This document shows positions 16,210 through 25,390 of a stretch of DNA of 64,000 nucleotides, piece by piece. The DNA comes from JBCBWG01 sp039039985. GTDB lineage: Bacteria > Pseudomonadota > Alphaproteobacteria > Rhizobiales > Hyphomicrobiaceae. A program made the translations under genes and the position numbers. The stretch lies in NCBI GenBank assembly GCA_039039985.1, contig JBCCOV010000005.1, positions 6,865 to 70,864 on the forward strand, written 5' to 3'. The first letter of the stretch is position 1. Every line of letters begins with the position of its first letter. The notes under the pieces are model-generated. The model had not been told where the DNA came from. It made no database searches and worked only from the letters and a program-made list of their open reading frames with translations.

Positions 16210-18057
16210 ATGTGCGGCATCAACGGCATTTTCGCCTATCACTATGCGGCCAATCCCATTGACCGCGCAGAGTTGGTTCGCACGCGCGATCACATGGCGC
16301 CGCGCGGACCCGATGGCGCCGGTGACTGGATTGCGAGCGACCAGCGCGTCGGATTCGGACACCGCCGCCTGTCCATTATCGACTTGTCTGATACGGGCGC
16401 CCAACCCATGACGAGCGCGGATGGGCGGTTCGTGATTACGTTTAACGGCGAGATTTACAACTATCGTGATTTGCGATCTCGGCTCATGCAGAGAGGCTAC
16501 GCATTCACCAGCCAGTCTGATACGGAAGTCTTGCTCCATCTCTACGCGGACAGAGGTGCGGAGATGGTGCATGATCTCCGTGGCATGTTCGCATTTGCAA
16601 TTTGGGACATGCGCGACCGCACGCTCTTTCTCGCGCGTGACCCCTATGGCGTGAAGCCGCTCTACTATTGCGACGACGGCTGGACATTTCGGTTCGCATC
16701 GCAAGTCAAAGCCCTTCTGGCAGGACATGCGATTTCCCGCGATCCTGAGCCGGCCGGGCAGGTTGGCTTTTATCTCTGGGGCAGTGTGCCGGAGCCGTTC
16801 ACGACCTACCGGGCGGTTCGCGCATTGGCTGCCGGGGAAACGATGATGGTTGATGCGATCGGTACACGCACGCCAACGCGTTACCATTCTATTGCTCAGG
16901 TCTACTGTGACGGGGCCGACGCCGGGAAGGCCGGTGTCGTCGCCAGTGCGCGCAAGGTTCAGTTTGAGATGCGGGACGCGTTGCTGGACAGCGTGCGTCA
17001 CCATCTTGTTGCGGATGTGCCGGTCGGCGCGTTTCTGTCGGCGGGGGTCGACTCGGGCGCGCTGGTTGGCTTGATGCGCGATGCCGGACAGCAGGATATT
17101 CAAACGGTCACGCTGGCATTTGCAGAGTTCCGCGACCGCCCGGACGATGAGGCACCTCTGGCAGAAGATGTCGCCCGACAGTACGGCACGCGTCACACAA
17201 CGCGGGTGGTGACCGAGACGGAGTTCCAGGACGATCTCCCGCGCATCCTCGAGGCGATGGACCAGCCGACGATCGACGGCATCAATACATGGTTCGTTTC
17301 GAAGGCCGCGCGCGAACTCGGTCTGAAAGTCGCTGTGTCCGGGCTTGGAGGAGACGAGTTGCTTGGCGGCTATCCGTCCTTTCATGATGTGCCGCGATGG
17401 GTCGACTATTTGGCAGTGCCCGCACGCATTCCCGGACTGGGTCGCGCTGTCCGAAGCCTTGGGGGGCGGATTAGCGCCAGCCTCGGTACCAGTCCGAAGG
17501 CGGCTGGGATGCTTGAGTATGGCGGCACGTATGCAGGTGCCTATCTCTTGCGGCGTGGCCTGTTTATGCCGTGGGAGCTGGCCGATATCCTGGACGTAGA
17601 GACTGTGCAGCAAGGGCTACGGCGTTTGGCGCCGCTGGCTCGCATTGATGCAGCCTTAGAGCCCGATCCACGGTTCCGGCATAGCCGTGTCGCGACGCTA
17701 GAATCGTCATTCTACATGCGCAATCAGCTGTTGCGCGATACGGACTGGGCAAGCATGGCTCACGGTTTGGAGGTGCGCGTGCCGTTGGTCGACGCCGTGC
17801 TTTTGCGGCGCACTGCGAAACACCAAGGGGCTATCTGCGACAGGTCAAGCGCGCCAAAGGCCATCTTGGCATTGAGCCCGTCGCAACCGCTGCCGGCAAC
17901 GATTACGGCACGCGCGAAGACCGGTTTCACAACACCGATCGAGCGCTGGTTGCGAACTACAAGTTTAAAGTCGGCAGGCGTGCAAGTCGGATCCAAGGCA
18001 GCGCCGCGGTCGTCGCATTGGTCTCGCCAGTGGGCTGAGTGCCTTGCGGCGGTGTAA
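16210..18057 (+). CDS. asnB: Asparagine synthase-like glutamine amidotransferase of a polysaccharide locus
   Basis: 615 residues. The N-terminal class II amidotransferase has the nucleophile Cys2 (MCGINGIF), MAPRGPDGAG, GHRRLSIIDLS and FNGEIYNYRDLR. The C-terminal synthase domain has the ATP pyrophosphatase loop as SAGVDS (277-282), where the canonical form is SGGxDS, plus SGLGGDELLGGYPSF. The family uses glutamine and ATP to amidate a carboxylate. Members inside exopolysaccharide loci are thought to amidate uronic acids or an attached amino acid rather than aspartate; that is inference here. The gene sits between galE and a glycosyltransferase whose start is 4 bases after its stop. Confidence 0.87.
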   Translation: MCGINGIFAYHYAANPIDRAELVRTRDHMAPRGPDGAGDWIASDQRVGFGHRRLSIIDLSDTGAQPMTSADGRFVITFNGEIYNYRDLRSRLMQRGYAFTSQSDTEVLLHLYADRGAEMVHDLRGMFAFAIWDMRDRTLFLARDPYGVKPLYYCDDGWTFRFASQVKALLAGHAISRDPEPAGQVGFYLWGSVPEPFTTYRAVRALAAGETMMVDAIGTRTPTRYHSIAQVYCDGADAGKAGVVASARKVQFEMRDALLDSVRHHLVADVPVGAFLSAGVDSGALVGLMRDAGQQDIQTVTLAFAEFRDRPDDEAPLAEDVARQYGTRHTTRVVTETEFQDDLPRILEAMDQPTIDGINTWFVSKAARELGLKVAVSGLGGDELLGGYPSFHDVPRWVDYLAVPARIPGLGRAVRSLGGRISASLGTSPKAAGMLEYGGTYAGAYLLRRGLFMPWELADILDVETVQQGLRRLAPLARIDAALEPDPRFRHSRVATLESSFYMRNQLLRDTDWASMAHGLEVRVPLVDAVLLRRTAKHQGAICDRSSAPKAILALSPSQPLPATITARAKTGFTTPIERWLRTTSLKSAGVQVGSKAAPRSSHWSRQWAECLAAV

Positions 18058-18061
18058 GCGG

Positions 18062-19135
18062 ATGAGGATCTTGGCGCTTCTCACAGATGGTTTCGGCGGG
18101 CGTGGGGGTATTGCACGCTATAACCAGGATCTGATGACGGCATTGAGCCAAAGCAGCGCCGTTTCCGCCATATCAATTCTGCCACGGTTCGGAGATACGC
18201 GCGCAGCGCTGCCTGCAGGCGTCAGGCAGTACGGTGCCGTCGGCGGGAAGTTCGCCTGGACGAGGCGGGCACTGGAAATCGCGTTTCGACAGCCCTGCGA
18301 TGTCATTTTTTGCGGCCATCTCAACGCTGCGCCACTTGCCGCCGCCATTGCGCGGCTGGCGGGCAAACCCTATTGGCTGCAAGTCCATGGGATCGAAGCC
18401 TGGCAACCACAAGGCGCGGCAAAGCGCTGGGCTGTTGATAGGGCAACACTGGTGACGTCCGTCAGCCGATATACGCGGAAGCGCTTGCTTGATTGGGTCG
18501 ATCTGCCGCCGGAGCGGGTCCGCGTGCTCCCAAATACAGTCGGCTCAGAATTTGCGCCACGCGCCAAGCGGCAAGACCTGATTGAACGATATCGGCTGGC
18601 CGGCAAGCGCGTCATCTTGACGGTCGGCCGCATAAGCGCTCAGGAGCGCTACAAGGGCCACGATCGGATCATCGACATCATGCCCAGCATTCTTCATAAG
18701 GTGCCGCAAGCGATCTATCTCATTGTGGGCTCAGGCGACGATCAGCCGCGCTTGGAAGTCCTCGCACGCGAGCATGGTGTGCAAGACCACGTCATATTCG
18801 CTGGCCAGGTTCCAAGCACCGAGTTAGCGGATCACATGGCATTGGCTGACGTGTTTGCGATGCCGAGTACTGGTGAGGGCTTCGGAATTGCATTCCTTGA
18901 GGCAGCAGCAACAGGTTTGCCGGTCATTGGTGGCGTTTGCGACGGTAGTGCCGACGCGCTGGCTGACGGTGCCATAGGTCAGATGGTAAACCCACGATGC
19001 CGCGAACAACTGTTAAGCGAAGTCGTTAAGAATCTTCAGGTTCGGGCAACGACCGCCACGGACCGGGTCCAGCGTTTCTCATTCTCAAATTATTCAGGCC
19101 ATGTCGATCAGCTTGCCAAGACGTTCGCGCACTAG
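18062..19135 (+). CDS. Glycosyltransferase family 4
   Basis: 357 residues from ATG 18062, 4 bases after the previous stop; a TTG six codons upstream is possible but unneeded. N-terminal acceptor domain MRILALLTDGFGGRGGIARYN; middle PYWLQVHGIEAW and TLVTSVSRYTRK; donor domain VILTVGRISAQERYKGHDRIID, YLIVGSGDDQPRLEVLA and MPSTGEGFGIAFLEAAATGLPVIGG with the GT4 E-x7-E motif. It adds one sugar to the lipid-linked repeat unit from the cytoplasmic face; specificity is unknown. Its end overlaps the ABC permease gene by 35 bases. Confidence 0.9.
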   Translation: MRILALLTDGFGGRGGIARYNQDLMTALSQSSAVSAISILPRFGDTRAALPAGVRQYGAVGGKFAWTRRALEIAFRQPCDVIFCGHLNAAPLAAAIARLAGKPYWLQVHGIEAWQPQGAAKRWAVDRATLVTSVSRYTRKRLLDWVDLPPERVRVLPNTVGSEFAPRAKRQDLIERYRLAGKRVILTVGRISAQERYKGHDRIIDIMPSILHKVPQAIYLIVGSGDDQPRLEVLAREHGVQDHVIFAGQVPSTELADHMALADVFAMPSTGEGFGIAFLEAAATGLPVIGGVCDGSADALADGAIGQMVNPRCREQLLSEVVKNLQVRATTATDRVQRFSFSNYSGHVDQLAKTFAH

Positions 19136-20012
19136 CGCCGATCCCACACAGTCAGAGAACGCTGCGGGCGAGCTCCCGCCCGCTGCGCGTGATCGGGTAA
19201 TCGTCCTTGAACCCCGTCGGGCCGAACGCAACTATTGGCTCGACTTGTTGCACTATCGGGAACTCTTCGCCATTCTGGCGTGGCGTGACGTCTCGGTGAG
19301 GTACAAACAGACCGTGGTCGGGATCGCATGGGCAGTCATCCGCCCATTCCTAACAATGGTCGTGTTCACCATTGTATTTGGCAGTCTCGCTCAACTGCCC
19401 AGCGACGGCAATGCGCCCTATGCGGTTATGGTGTTCGCCGGAATGTTGCCGTGGTTTCTTTTCTCAACGATTCTTTCGGAGTCATCAAACAGCTTGGTTG
19501 ATAACTCCGAACTTATTAGCAAGGTGTATTTTCCAAGACTAATTATACCTGTTGCTGCAGGTGTGGTCGCGCTTGTCGACTTTGCAATCACATTGATTAT
19601 TCTGTTCGGTGTCATGGCTTGGTTTGGGTTTATGCCGAATTGGCAGATAATATTTCTGCCCTTTTTTGTAGTTCTGGCCGTTCTCGCAAGCCTTGGTCCG
19701 GCACTTTATATCGCAGCCTTGAATGTGCAGTATCGGGATTTTAGATATATCATACCATTCATTGTTCAGTTTGGGCTGTACGTATCGCCGGTCGGTTTCT
19801 CAAGTTCGGTCGTTCCCGAGGAGTGGCGGCTTCTATACAGTTTGAACCCGGTTGTTGGTGTCATAGACGGCTTTCGGTGGTGCTTGCTCGCTGGCGAGAC
19901 GAAACTCTATCTTCCTGGCTTCCTCGGGAGTCTTGTGGTCGTAGCGCTGTTTCTCTGGCTCGGTATCAGGCACTTCCGTAAGACGGAAAAAGCATTTGCG
20001 GACGTGATTTAA
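19101..20012 (+). CDS. Polysaccharide ABC exporter permease (Wzm-like)
   Basis: 303 residues with six predicted membrane helices in the ABC2 pattern (WAVIRPFLTMVVFTIVFGSLA; AVMVFAGMLPWFLFSTIL; IPVAAGVVALVDFAITLIILFG; IIFLPFFVVLAVLASLGPALYIAAL; FIVQFGLYVSPVGF; FLGSLVVVALFLWLGI). The N-terminus includes the LLHYRELFAILAWRDVSVRYKQTVVGIAWAVIRP interface helix typical of Wzm/TagG exporters. With the ATPase encoded next (TAATG overlap), it would export a complete lipid-linked glycan across the inner membrane. The gene and the following 500 bases are visibly AT-richer than the flanks. Confidence 0.92.
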   Translation: MSISLPRRSRTSADPTQSENAAGELPPAARDRVIVLEPRRAERNYWLDLLHYRELFAILAWRDVSVRYKQTVVGIAWAVIRPFLTMVVFTIVFGSLAQLPSDGNAPYAVMVFAGMLPWFLFSTILSESSNSLVDNSELISKVYFPRLIIPVAAGVVALVDFAITLIILFGVMAWFGFMPNWQIIFLPFFVVLAVLASLGPALYIAALNVQYRDFRYIIPFIVQFGLYVSPVGFSSSVVPEEWRLLYSLNPVVGVIDGFRWCLLAGETKLYLPGFLGSLVVVALFLWLGIRHFRKTEKAFADVI

Positions 20013-21316
20013 TGTCGGAAACCGTTATTCGCGCAGAAGGCCTTGGTAAGTCTTACCTCATAGGTCATCAGTCTGAAGAGCGTTATACGGCGCTCAGGGA
20101 TGTCATCGCGCGCTCGACAAAGAACTTGGTTCGTTCAGCCATCGATATGGCCCGAGGTCGACAAATTATCGTTGGAGACAAAGTCGAGGAGTTTTGGGCT
20201 CTACAGAACGTAAGTTTCGAGATCAAGAGAGGGGACGTTGTTGGAATAATCGGCCGAAACGGTGCCGGTAAGTCAACGTTGCTAAAAGTCCTTTCGCGAA
20301 TAACCGAGCCAACGGCCGGCCGTGTTGAGATCAAGGGGCGGGTCGCGAGTTTGTTGGAGGTTGGGACCGGGTTTCATCCTGAATTGACCGGGCGAGAGAA
20401 TATTTATTTAAATGGTGCAATACTGGGCATGAGTCGTGCTGAAATTAAGAGGAAGTTCGACGAAATTGTAGATTTTGCCGGTGTTGAGACGTTTCTGGAC
20501 ACACCGGTCAAGCGGTATTCGTCCGGAATGCACGTGCGATTGGCATTCGCTGTCGCCGCACACCTGGAACCAGAGATCTTGGTCATTGATGAGGTTCTTG
20601 CGGTCGGCGACGCGGAGTTTCAGAAAAAATGCCTTGGCAAGATGGAGTCCGTCGCTGGTGACGGCCGGACAGTATTGCTGGTGAGTCATAACCAGTCGTC
20701 AATTCGTGCGGTCTGCAAGTCGGGGATCATACTCGATGCCGGCAAGGTAGATTACATCGGGCCGGTTGCGGAGACGTTGGACCGTTACCACTCAGCTGCA
20801 ATTGGTCGGACAGCATATGTTGCTCGACGCGCCGACGAAGAGACTGATCATCGGATTCGGTCGGTGTCGTTGGAGAGCGAAGTCGTGTCGGCACCGAAAC
20901 TGGAGCTCAACGCTGTCATTGAGTCTAGGACGCAAGATGCTGTCATAATAAACGTACGGGTGTTGGATGCACTGGGAACGCCCGTAGCGATGGCGTCCGT
21001 TGGTGGATTTTCTATGTCGCAAGCCGTCAAAACGACTCCCGGCGTCTCGAGGTTCCAAATCGAAGTAGATCTCGGAGAATTGGCGACCGGCTCGTACGCG
21101 GTTTCGATTGACGTCGAGCGGCCATATGCAATGTTTTATGACGACGTGGAACGATGCGTCGAGTTCGTTTATGAGCCGGCCGTGCCACAGGGGCGGGACC
21201 GCGTGTTGCTTCAATCGTGGCAGACTGGCTGCTTTCTGTTGCCGGCGAAGGTCGTCGAGATTGAAGACCAAGCGGCTAGCGCTGATAACGCTGACGAACT
21301 GGAGATGGGGAGCTGA
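20012..21316 (+). CDS. Polysaccharide ABC exporter ATPase with C-terminal glycan-binding domain (Wzt-like)
   Basis: 434 residues. ATPase domain: Walker A GRNGAGKST, signature YSSGMHVRLAFAVA, Walker B ILVIDEVLAVGD and H-loop VSHN. An insertion near residues 30-55 before the Walker A is usual for Wzt/TagH. Residues ~260-434 form an extra beta-rich domain (IRSVSLESEV...LNAVIESRTQDAVIINVRVLDALG...) like the Wzt C-terminal domain, which in O-antigen systems recognises the capped end of the chain before export. Such a domain implies a modified, export-competent terminus; candidate modifiers in the locus are methyl- and carbamoyltransferases. Its start overlaps the permease stop. Confidence 0.92.
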   Translation: MSETVIRAEGLGKSYLIGHQSEERYTALRDVIARSTKNLVRSAIDMARGRQIIVGDKVEEFWALQNVSFEIKRGDVVGIIGRNGAGKSTLLKVLSRITEPTAGRVEIKGRVASLLEVGTGFHPELTGRENIYLNGAILGMSRAEIKRKFDEIVDFAGVETFLDTPVKRYSSGMHVRLAFAVAAHLEPEILVIDEVLAVGDAEFQKKCLGKMESVAGDGRTVLLVSHNQSSIRAVCKSGIILDAGKVDYIGPVAETLDRYHSAAIGRTAYVARRADEETDHRIRSVSLESEVVSAPKLELNAVIESRTQDAVIINVRVLDALGTPVAMASVGGFSMSQAVKTTPGVSRFQIEVDLGELATGSYAVSIDVERPYAMFYDDVERCVEFVYEPAVPQGRDRVLLQSWQTGCFLLPAKVVEIEDQAASADNADELEMGS

Positions 21317-21524
21317 TGATTGGCGGCGCCCGATTGGCCAAAGGCTTGGAGAGCCGCCACGCTTCTAAGTGGCTGACAAGAGTTGCATTCAGCTCGTCTA
21401 TTCGCCGGGGATTGGGCCGCACACGTTCCTCGTTAGGGGCGCAATATACAAAGCGCGCGGTCCGCACAATGGCCTTGTCGCGCTTTCGAGGTGAATGTGA
21501 AAACTGCTGGATGAATACAGTTAT

Positions 21525-22511
21525 ATGTCGGACGTCGCGATTATAGTTCCAGCCTACAACGCTGCTGCAACGCTGCAGGCGACACTGGAAAGCGCCGTGT
21601 GCCAGTCGGGCATTAACGAGATGTTGGTCATAGATGACGGTTCGACGGACTCGACGCGTGAGATAGCACTCAGTTTCGGACCAGATGTTCGGGTGTTGTC
21701 TGTACCCAATGGGGGCGTCTCAGCGGCGCGCAACCTGGGAATCGCCGAGACGTCATCTGAATGGATCGTCTTCCTGGATGCCGACGATCTATTGTTTCCT
21801 GGCACGATTGCCAGGCGCCTGGTTACAGCGAAGGAAACCAACGCAGATGTCGTCGTGTGTGACTGGCAGGATCTCGTCGATGACGGTGAGGGCGGGCTGC
21901 GCACGGCCGAATTGCACAGCCTCGATTGGGAGGCGATGTCCGAGGACGCCGTCATTGCGACCGCAACAACCGAGTGGGCAACGACAGCTGCGCTTATGTA
22001 CCATCGAACTGTGTCAGGGAAAGTCGGTGGGTTCCGCCTGGATTTGCCCATTATTCAAGATGCGCGGTACTTTTTCGATGCGGCGTCCAAGGGAGCGAGG
22101 TTTGGCCATTCGCCTCATGTCGGTGCTGGATACCGCATTATGATGGAGTCGCTGTCTCGTAAGAATCCGGCGCGGTTTCACTTGGACGTGTTGAGGAATG
22201 GCGAGCAGATCGAAGCCCTATGGCGCGCTCGTGGAGAGTTATCTGCAGCGCAGAGACGCGCGTTGTGTGACATCTATAATGGAGCCGCGGGTGGGCTCTT
22301 TTCTGTTGAACACGACAGTTTTTTCGAGGCAATTGGGGCGCTTGAGCGGCTTGACGGCAAGTTGACGCGACATAATCTGATTGCGTCCCGGCTGGTGAGA
22401 GCGATTGGCCCGAGAGCTTCACGGCGAATTGTTGATGCGATCCTTCTTTTCCGACGGATGGGCCAGCGTCAGCTCGGTCACGTAGACAGCTTGTCCGGTC
22501 CCGCTAAGTGA
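21525..22511 (+). CDS. Glycosyltransferase family 2
   Basis: 328 residues. GT-A fold motifs: VAIIVPAYNAAATLQATLESAV, VIDDGSTDSTREIA, PNGGVSAARNLGI and FLDADDLLFPGTI (DxD-type metal site), with an acceptor region containing IIQDARYFFDAASKGARFGH. No membrane helix. It probably adds a sugar to the growing repeat unit. It starts 208 bases after the Wzt stop; that gap holds a 76-codon frame beginning inside the Wzt stop, which I do not accept as a gene. Confidence 0.88.
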   Translation: MSDVAIIVPAYNAAATLQATLESAVCQSGINEMLVIDDGSTDSTREIALSFGPDVRVLSVPNGGVSAARNLGIAETSSEWIVFLDADDLLFPGTIARRLVTAKETNADVVVCDWQDLVDDGEGGLRTAELHSLDWEAMSEDAVIATATTEWATTAALMYHRTVSGKVGGFRLDLPIIQDARYFFDAASKGARFGHSPHVGAGYRIMMESLSRKNPARFHLDVLRNGEQIEALWRARGELSAAQRRALCDIYNGAAGGLFSVEHDSFFEAIGALERLDGKLTRHNLIASRLVRAIGPRASRRIVDAILLFRRMGQRQLGHVDSLSGPAK

Positions 22512-22619
22512 AGTGCTTTCGCACCTGATGCACCTGACGATGCAACTTGCAGCCGCGATGCCGATAGGAAGGCGCTTCTTAAGGTTTGGCCTTACCAGTA
22601 AACTGATCCGATCCTGATC

Positions 22620-23954
22620 GTGCGTGTTCTCCACGTTCCATATACCTACTTTCCAGATGCAAGCGGTGGCACTGAAGTGTACGTCCACGCTCTGGTGGGA
22701 CAGTTGCAGGACATGGGTGTTTCAAGCTCGGTGGCGGCGCCCGGGGCAACCAGCGACGAATACGAGCACCACGGTGTACGCGTTCATCGGTTCGCCGTTG
22801 GCACACAAAGGCCGCAAGATATGGCTCACGGCTTTGCCGACGAGGTTGCAGCGGCCGAATTCGAGCGTCTGGTCAAACGTTTGCGCCCTCAAATCGTGCA
22901 TTTCCATGCACGAACGTCCGCTGTGTCTGAACTGTTGATGGAGATTGGTCGCGAAGCAGACGCAGGGACCGTTTTCACATACCACACACCGGCGGCGAGC
23001 TGTGCGCGGGGTTCAATGATGCTGTTCGGTGCAGAACCTTGCGACGGGCGAATAGATCAGCATCGCTGCACCGCTTGCACATGTGCAGCCCTTGGTATGC
23101 CTCGAATCCTCGCAGCGACTTGCGCAACGGTACCGAACCTGCTGGCAGCACCCTTGGCCGTACTGCCGGCCCACCCAGGGCCTTTGTCCAGGCTGAACAT
23201 ACCGAGACTGATTTCGGAAGGCAGCGGGCTGTTTCGGAAGTTTGTCGACCAGGCTGACCATACGATCGCCGTATGTGATTGGGTCCGACAAGTACTGATG
23301 ATAAACGGAGTGTCACCTGACAAGATTACCGTTTGTCGCCAGGGCCTATCCAGTGACTTGGTAACTGGCGAACCACCAGTGGTTATGCAAAAAAGTGAAG
23401 AGTTCCGAATCGCCTACTTTGGCAGAATAGACTCTGCGAAGGGTCTCGAAACTCTAACGAGCGCGCTTGCACGATGCAATAACAGCAATGTTTCCCTGAC
23501 CATTCACGGGGTGCTGCAAGACGGTCATGAAGAACTAAATGATAAACTGAAAGGCCTTTCGCAGTCCGATACGCGATTGCGGATTTTGCCCAGTGTCGCC
23601 CACGAGAATGTCGTCAAGACGATGGCAAAGTATGATCTGATCGCCGTTCCGTCACAGGTGTTGGAAACAGGTCCACTGGTTGTACTCGAAGCGTTTGCCG
23701 CTCGTGTGCCAGTACTCGGTAGTAATCTGGGGGGGATCGCCGAGTTGGTCCGGCACGATGTCGACGGCCTGCTTATAGAGCCCGCGAACGTTGACGCTTG
23801 GAACCGAGCGATAACATTCCTGGCGTCGAATCCGTCGTATGTCGAGAGGCTTCGATCCAATATTGTGCCGCCACGCACAATGGTTGAATGCGCAAACGAC
23901 ATGTTCGCTGTTTACACGGCGATCGTCGATAAAGCGGTTGCGAGAAGCTGTTGA
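22620..23954 (+). CDS. Glycosyltransferase family 4 with a cysteine-rich insertion
   Basis: 444 residues from GTG 22620 (VRVLHVPYTYFPDASGGTEVYVHAL). GT4 layout: acceptor loop SGGTEVY, FTYHTPAASC, then the donor half FRIAYFGRIDSAKGLETLTSAL and VPSQVLETGPLVVLEAFAARVPVLGSNLGGIAEL (E-x7-E). Residues ~132-166 hold a Cys-rich insert (EPCDGRIDQHRCTACTCAALG...ATCA) that looks like a small zinc-binding or disulfide module; this type is seen in some EPS-locus GT4 proteins. First of a chain of closely packed transferase genes. Confidence 0.88.
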   Translation: MRVLHVPYTYFPDASGGTEVYVHALVGQLQDMGVSSSVAAPGATSDEYEHHGVRVHRFAVGTQRPQDMAHGFADEVAAAEFERLVKRLRPQIVHFHARTSAVSELLMEIGREADAGTVFTYHTPAASCARGSMMLFGAEPCDGRIDQHRCTACTCAALGMPRILAATCATVPNLLAAPLAVLPAHPGPLSRLNIPRLISEGSGLFRKFVDQADHTIAVCDWVRQVLMINGVSPDKITVCRQGLSSDLVTGEPPVVMQKSEEFRIAYFGRIDSAKGLETLTSALARCNNSNVSLTIHGVLQDGHEELNDKLKGLSQSDTRLRILPSVAHENVVKTMAKYDLIAVPSQVLETGPLVVLEAFAARVPVLGSNLGGIAELVRHDVDGLLIEPANVDAWNRAITFLASNPSYVERLRSNIVPPRTMVECANDMFAVYTAIVDKAVARSC

Positions 23955-23988
23955 TCAGTATGTGCCTGTCACTACTCCAAGAGTGATC

Positions 23989-25269
23989 GTGAGAGAGATT
24001 GGCTTGCAGTCCAGCGGCATCAAAAAACCGGGACCGGATGAGCGAGGCGGTGTGGAGCTGCTGCCAAGACAAACGCGGTCCAATGACAGTTTTGAGAGCT
24101 TAGAATCAGTGTCGCGCAAAAGGGTCGTGTTTCTGCAGTTCACAAACCCGGCTGGCTACCCACCACTTGAGCATGCATCGCAGATACTGGTGGAGAAGGG
24201 CTATGAGGTTATATTTCTCGGCGCGGCCATGAGTGGCACAGAATCGTTTGAGTTGCCGCAGCATCGTTCCATTCAGGTGGAGATGCTCAAATCTCGCGGG
24301 GCAAGGCTATCAAATAAGTTGAACTATCTGCATTACATTGCGTGGTCTGCTATTCGGTGCCGAGCATTGAAGCCTGCATGGCTCTATGCCTCTGATCCGA
24401 TGTCTGCTATCCCCGCGCTGTGCTTGCTCAAATTGCACGCGTGCCGAGTCATATACCACGAGCACGATTCACCGAACCCAATCGCAGAAGCCAGACTCTT
24501 CCAACGTGTTGTCGCGAATGCACGATCACGCATTGCAAAGCTTGCCGACATCTGCGTTCTGCCTCAACAACAGCGCCTCGAACAGCTCCTTGTAGACACG
24601 GGGAGGAGCGGGCAAACATATCGCGTCTGGAACTGCCCGTCGCGCAGTGAGATCGCGCAGCCGCGCCGTAGCCCGCCCGAAGCGCGTGGAAAGATGAGTT
24701 TTTACTATCACGGCTCAATTAATCGGGAGCGGCTCCCGCTGAACGTCCTCGACGCCCTTCGTAGAGCCTCAGACACAGCAACGATAACAATCGTGGGCTA
24801 TGAGACCATTGGCAGCGAAGGTTACATGAATGAAGTCTTGTCCCACGCGCGGCTGCTGGGGATTGCGCATCGCGTCGATTATCGCGGATCTATCGATCGA
24901 CGGTCAGATCTTCTGAGGCTTGCAGCCACTGCTGACGTTGGCTTGGCGTTTATGCCCATTCATTCAAACGATACGAATTTGCAGCATATGGTCGGAGCTT
25001 CGAACAAGCCCTTCGACTACCTCGCCACAGGGTTGATGATGCTCGTTTCGGATCTCCATGATTGGAGGAAAATGTTCGTCGAGCCCGGTTATGCCAAGGC
25101 CTGCAACCCTGCGAACGTCGATAGCCTTGCCGCAATGATGAGGTGGAGCGTTGAGCATCCGGCGGAAGTCCGCCGAATGGGGGAGGCTGGTCGCCAGAGG
25201 ATTGCGGCAGACTGGCACTATGAGCGGCAGTTCCTCACTGTGTCGGAAGCGATCTCGTCACTCTCTTAA
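23989..25269 (+). CDS. Glycosyltransferase family 4-like (start uncertain)
   Basis: 426 residues if GTG 23989 is used. The open frame extends back to 23839 inside the previous gene, and the conserved domain itself only begins at RVVFLQFTNPAGYPPLEHASQIL, so a GTG at 24109 is also possible. Motifs: LYASDPMSAIPALCLLK, RVIYHEHDSPNP, then MSFYYHGSINRERLP, VDYRGSIDRRSDLLRLAATADVGLAF and ASNKPFDYLATGLMMLVSDL. This is the donor-binding half of a GT-B enzyme, with the E-x7-E motif less canonical than in its neighbours. The sugar is unknown. Confidence 0.82.
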   Translation: MREIGLQSSGIKKPGPDERGGVELLPRQTRSNDSFESLESVSRKRVVFLQFTNPAGYPPLEHASQILVEKGYEVIFLGAAMSGTESFELPQHRSIQVEMLKSRGARLSNKLNYLHYIAWSAIRCRALKPAWLYASDPMSAIPALCLLKLHACRVIYHEHDSPNPIAEARLFQRVVANARSRIAKLADICVLPQQQRLEQLLVDTGRSGQTYRVWNCPSRSEIAQPRRSPPEARGKMSFYYHGSINRERLPLNVLDALRRASDTATITIVGYETIGSEGYMNEVLSHARLLGIAHRVDYRGSIDRRSDLLRLAATADVGLAFMPIHSNDTNLQHMVGASNKPFDYLATGLMMLVSDLHDWRKMFVEPGYAKACNPANVDSLAAMMRWSVEHPAEVRRMGEAGRQRIAADWHYERQFLTVSEAISSLS

Positions 25270-25390
25270 GATCGCTGCTGCATGGGTTTGCCGCTTGCAC
25301 TGATGTTTGACGAGGCTGAGGAGAGGCCTCTCAAACGAAGAAGATCAAGAGTTGATAACTCACGGGCAAGAACGGTCGTTTAGAACGAAG

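Noticed and set aside
15295..17613. Very long minus-strand open frame (772 codons) opposite galE and asnB
   Set aside because: It lies antisense to two genes with clear family motifs; long antisense frames are expected from high-GC codon bias and the translation shows no motifs.
16210..18057. Loss of the asparagine synthase active site because SGGxDS reads SAGVDS
   Set aside because: The variant keeps the Ser and Asp-Ser of the PP-loop and I believe it is common in EPS-locus paralogues; the rest of the fold and Cys2 are intact, so inactivation is not supported.
21316..21546. 76-codon frame beginning inside the Wzt-like stop codon (ATGA overlap)
   Set aside because: Tempting because of the coupled start, but the composition is Arg/Ser-rich, no motif is seen, and it overlaps the GT2 start. 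Its length can be explained by chance in this GC range.
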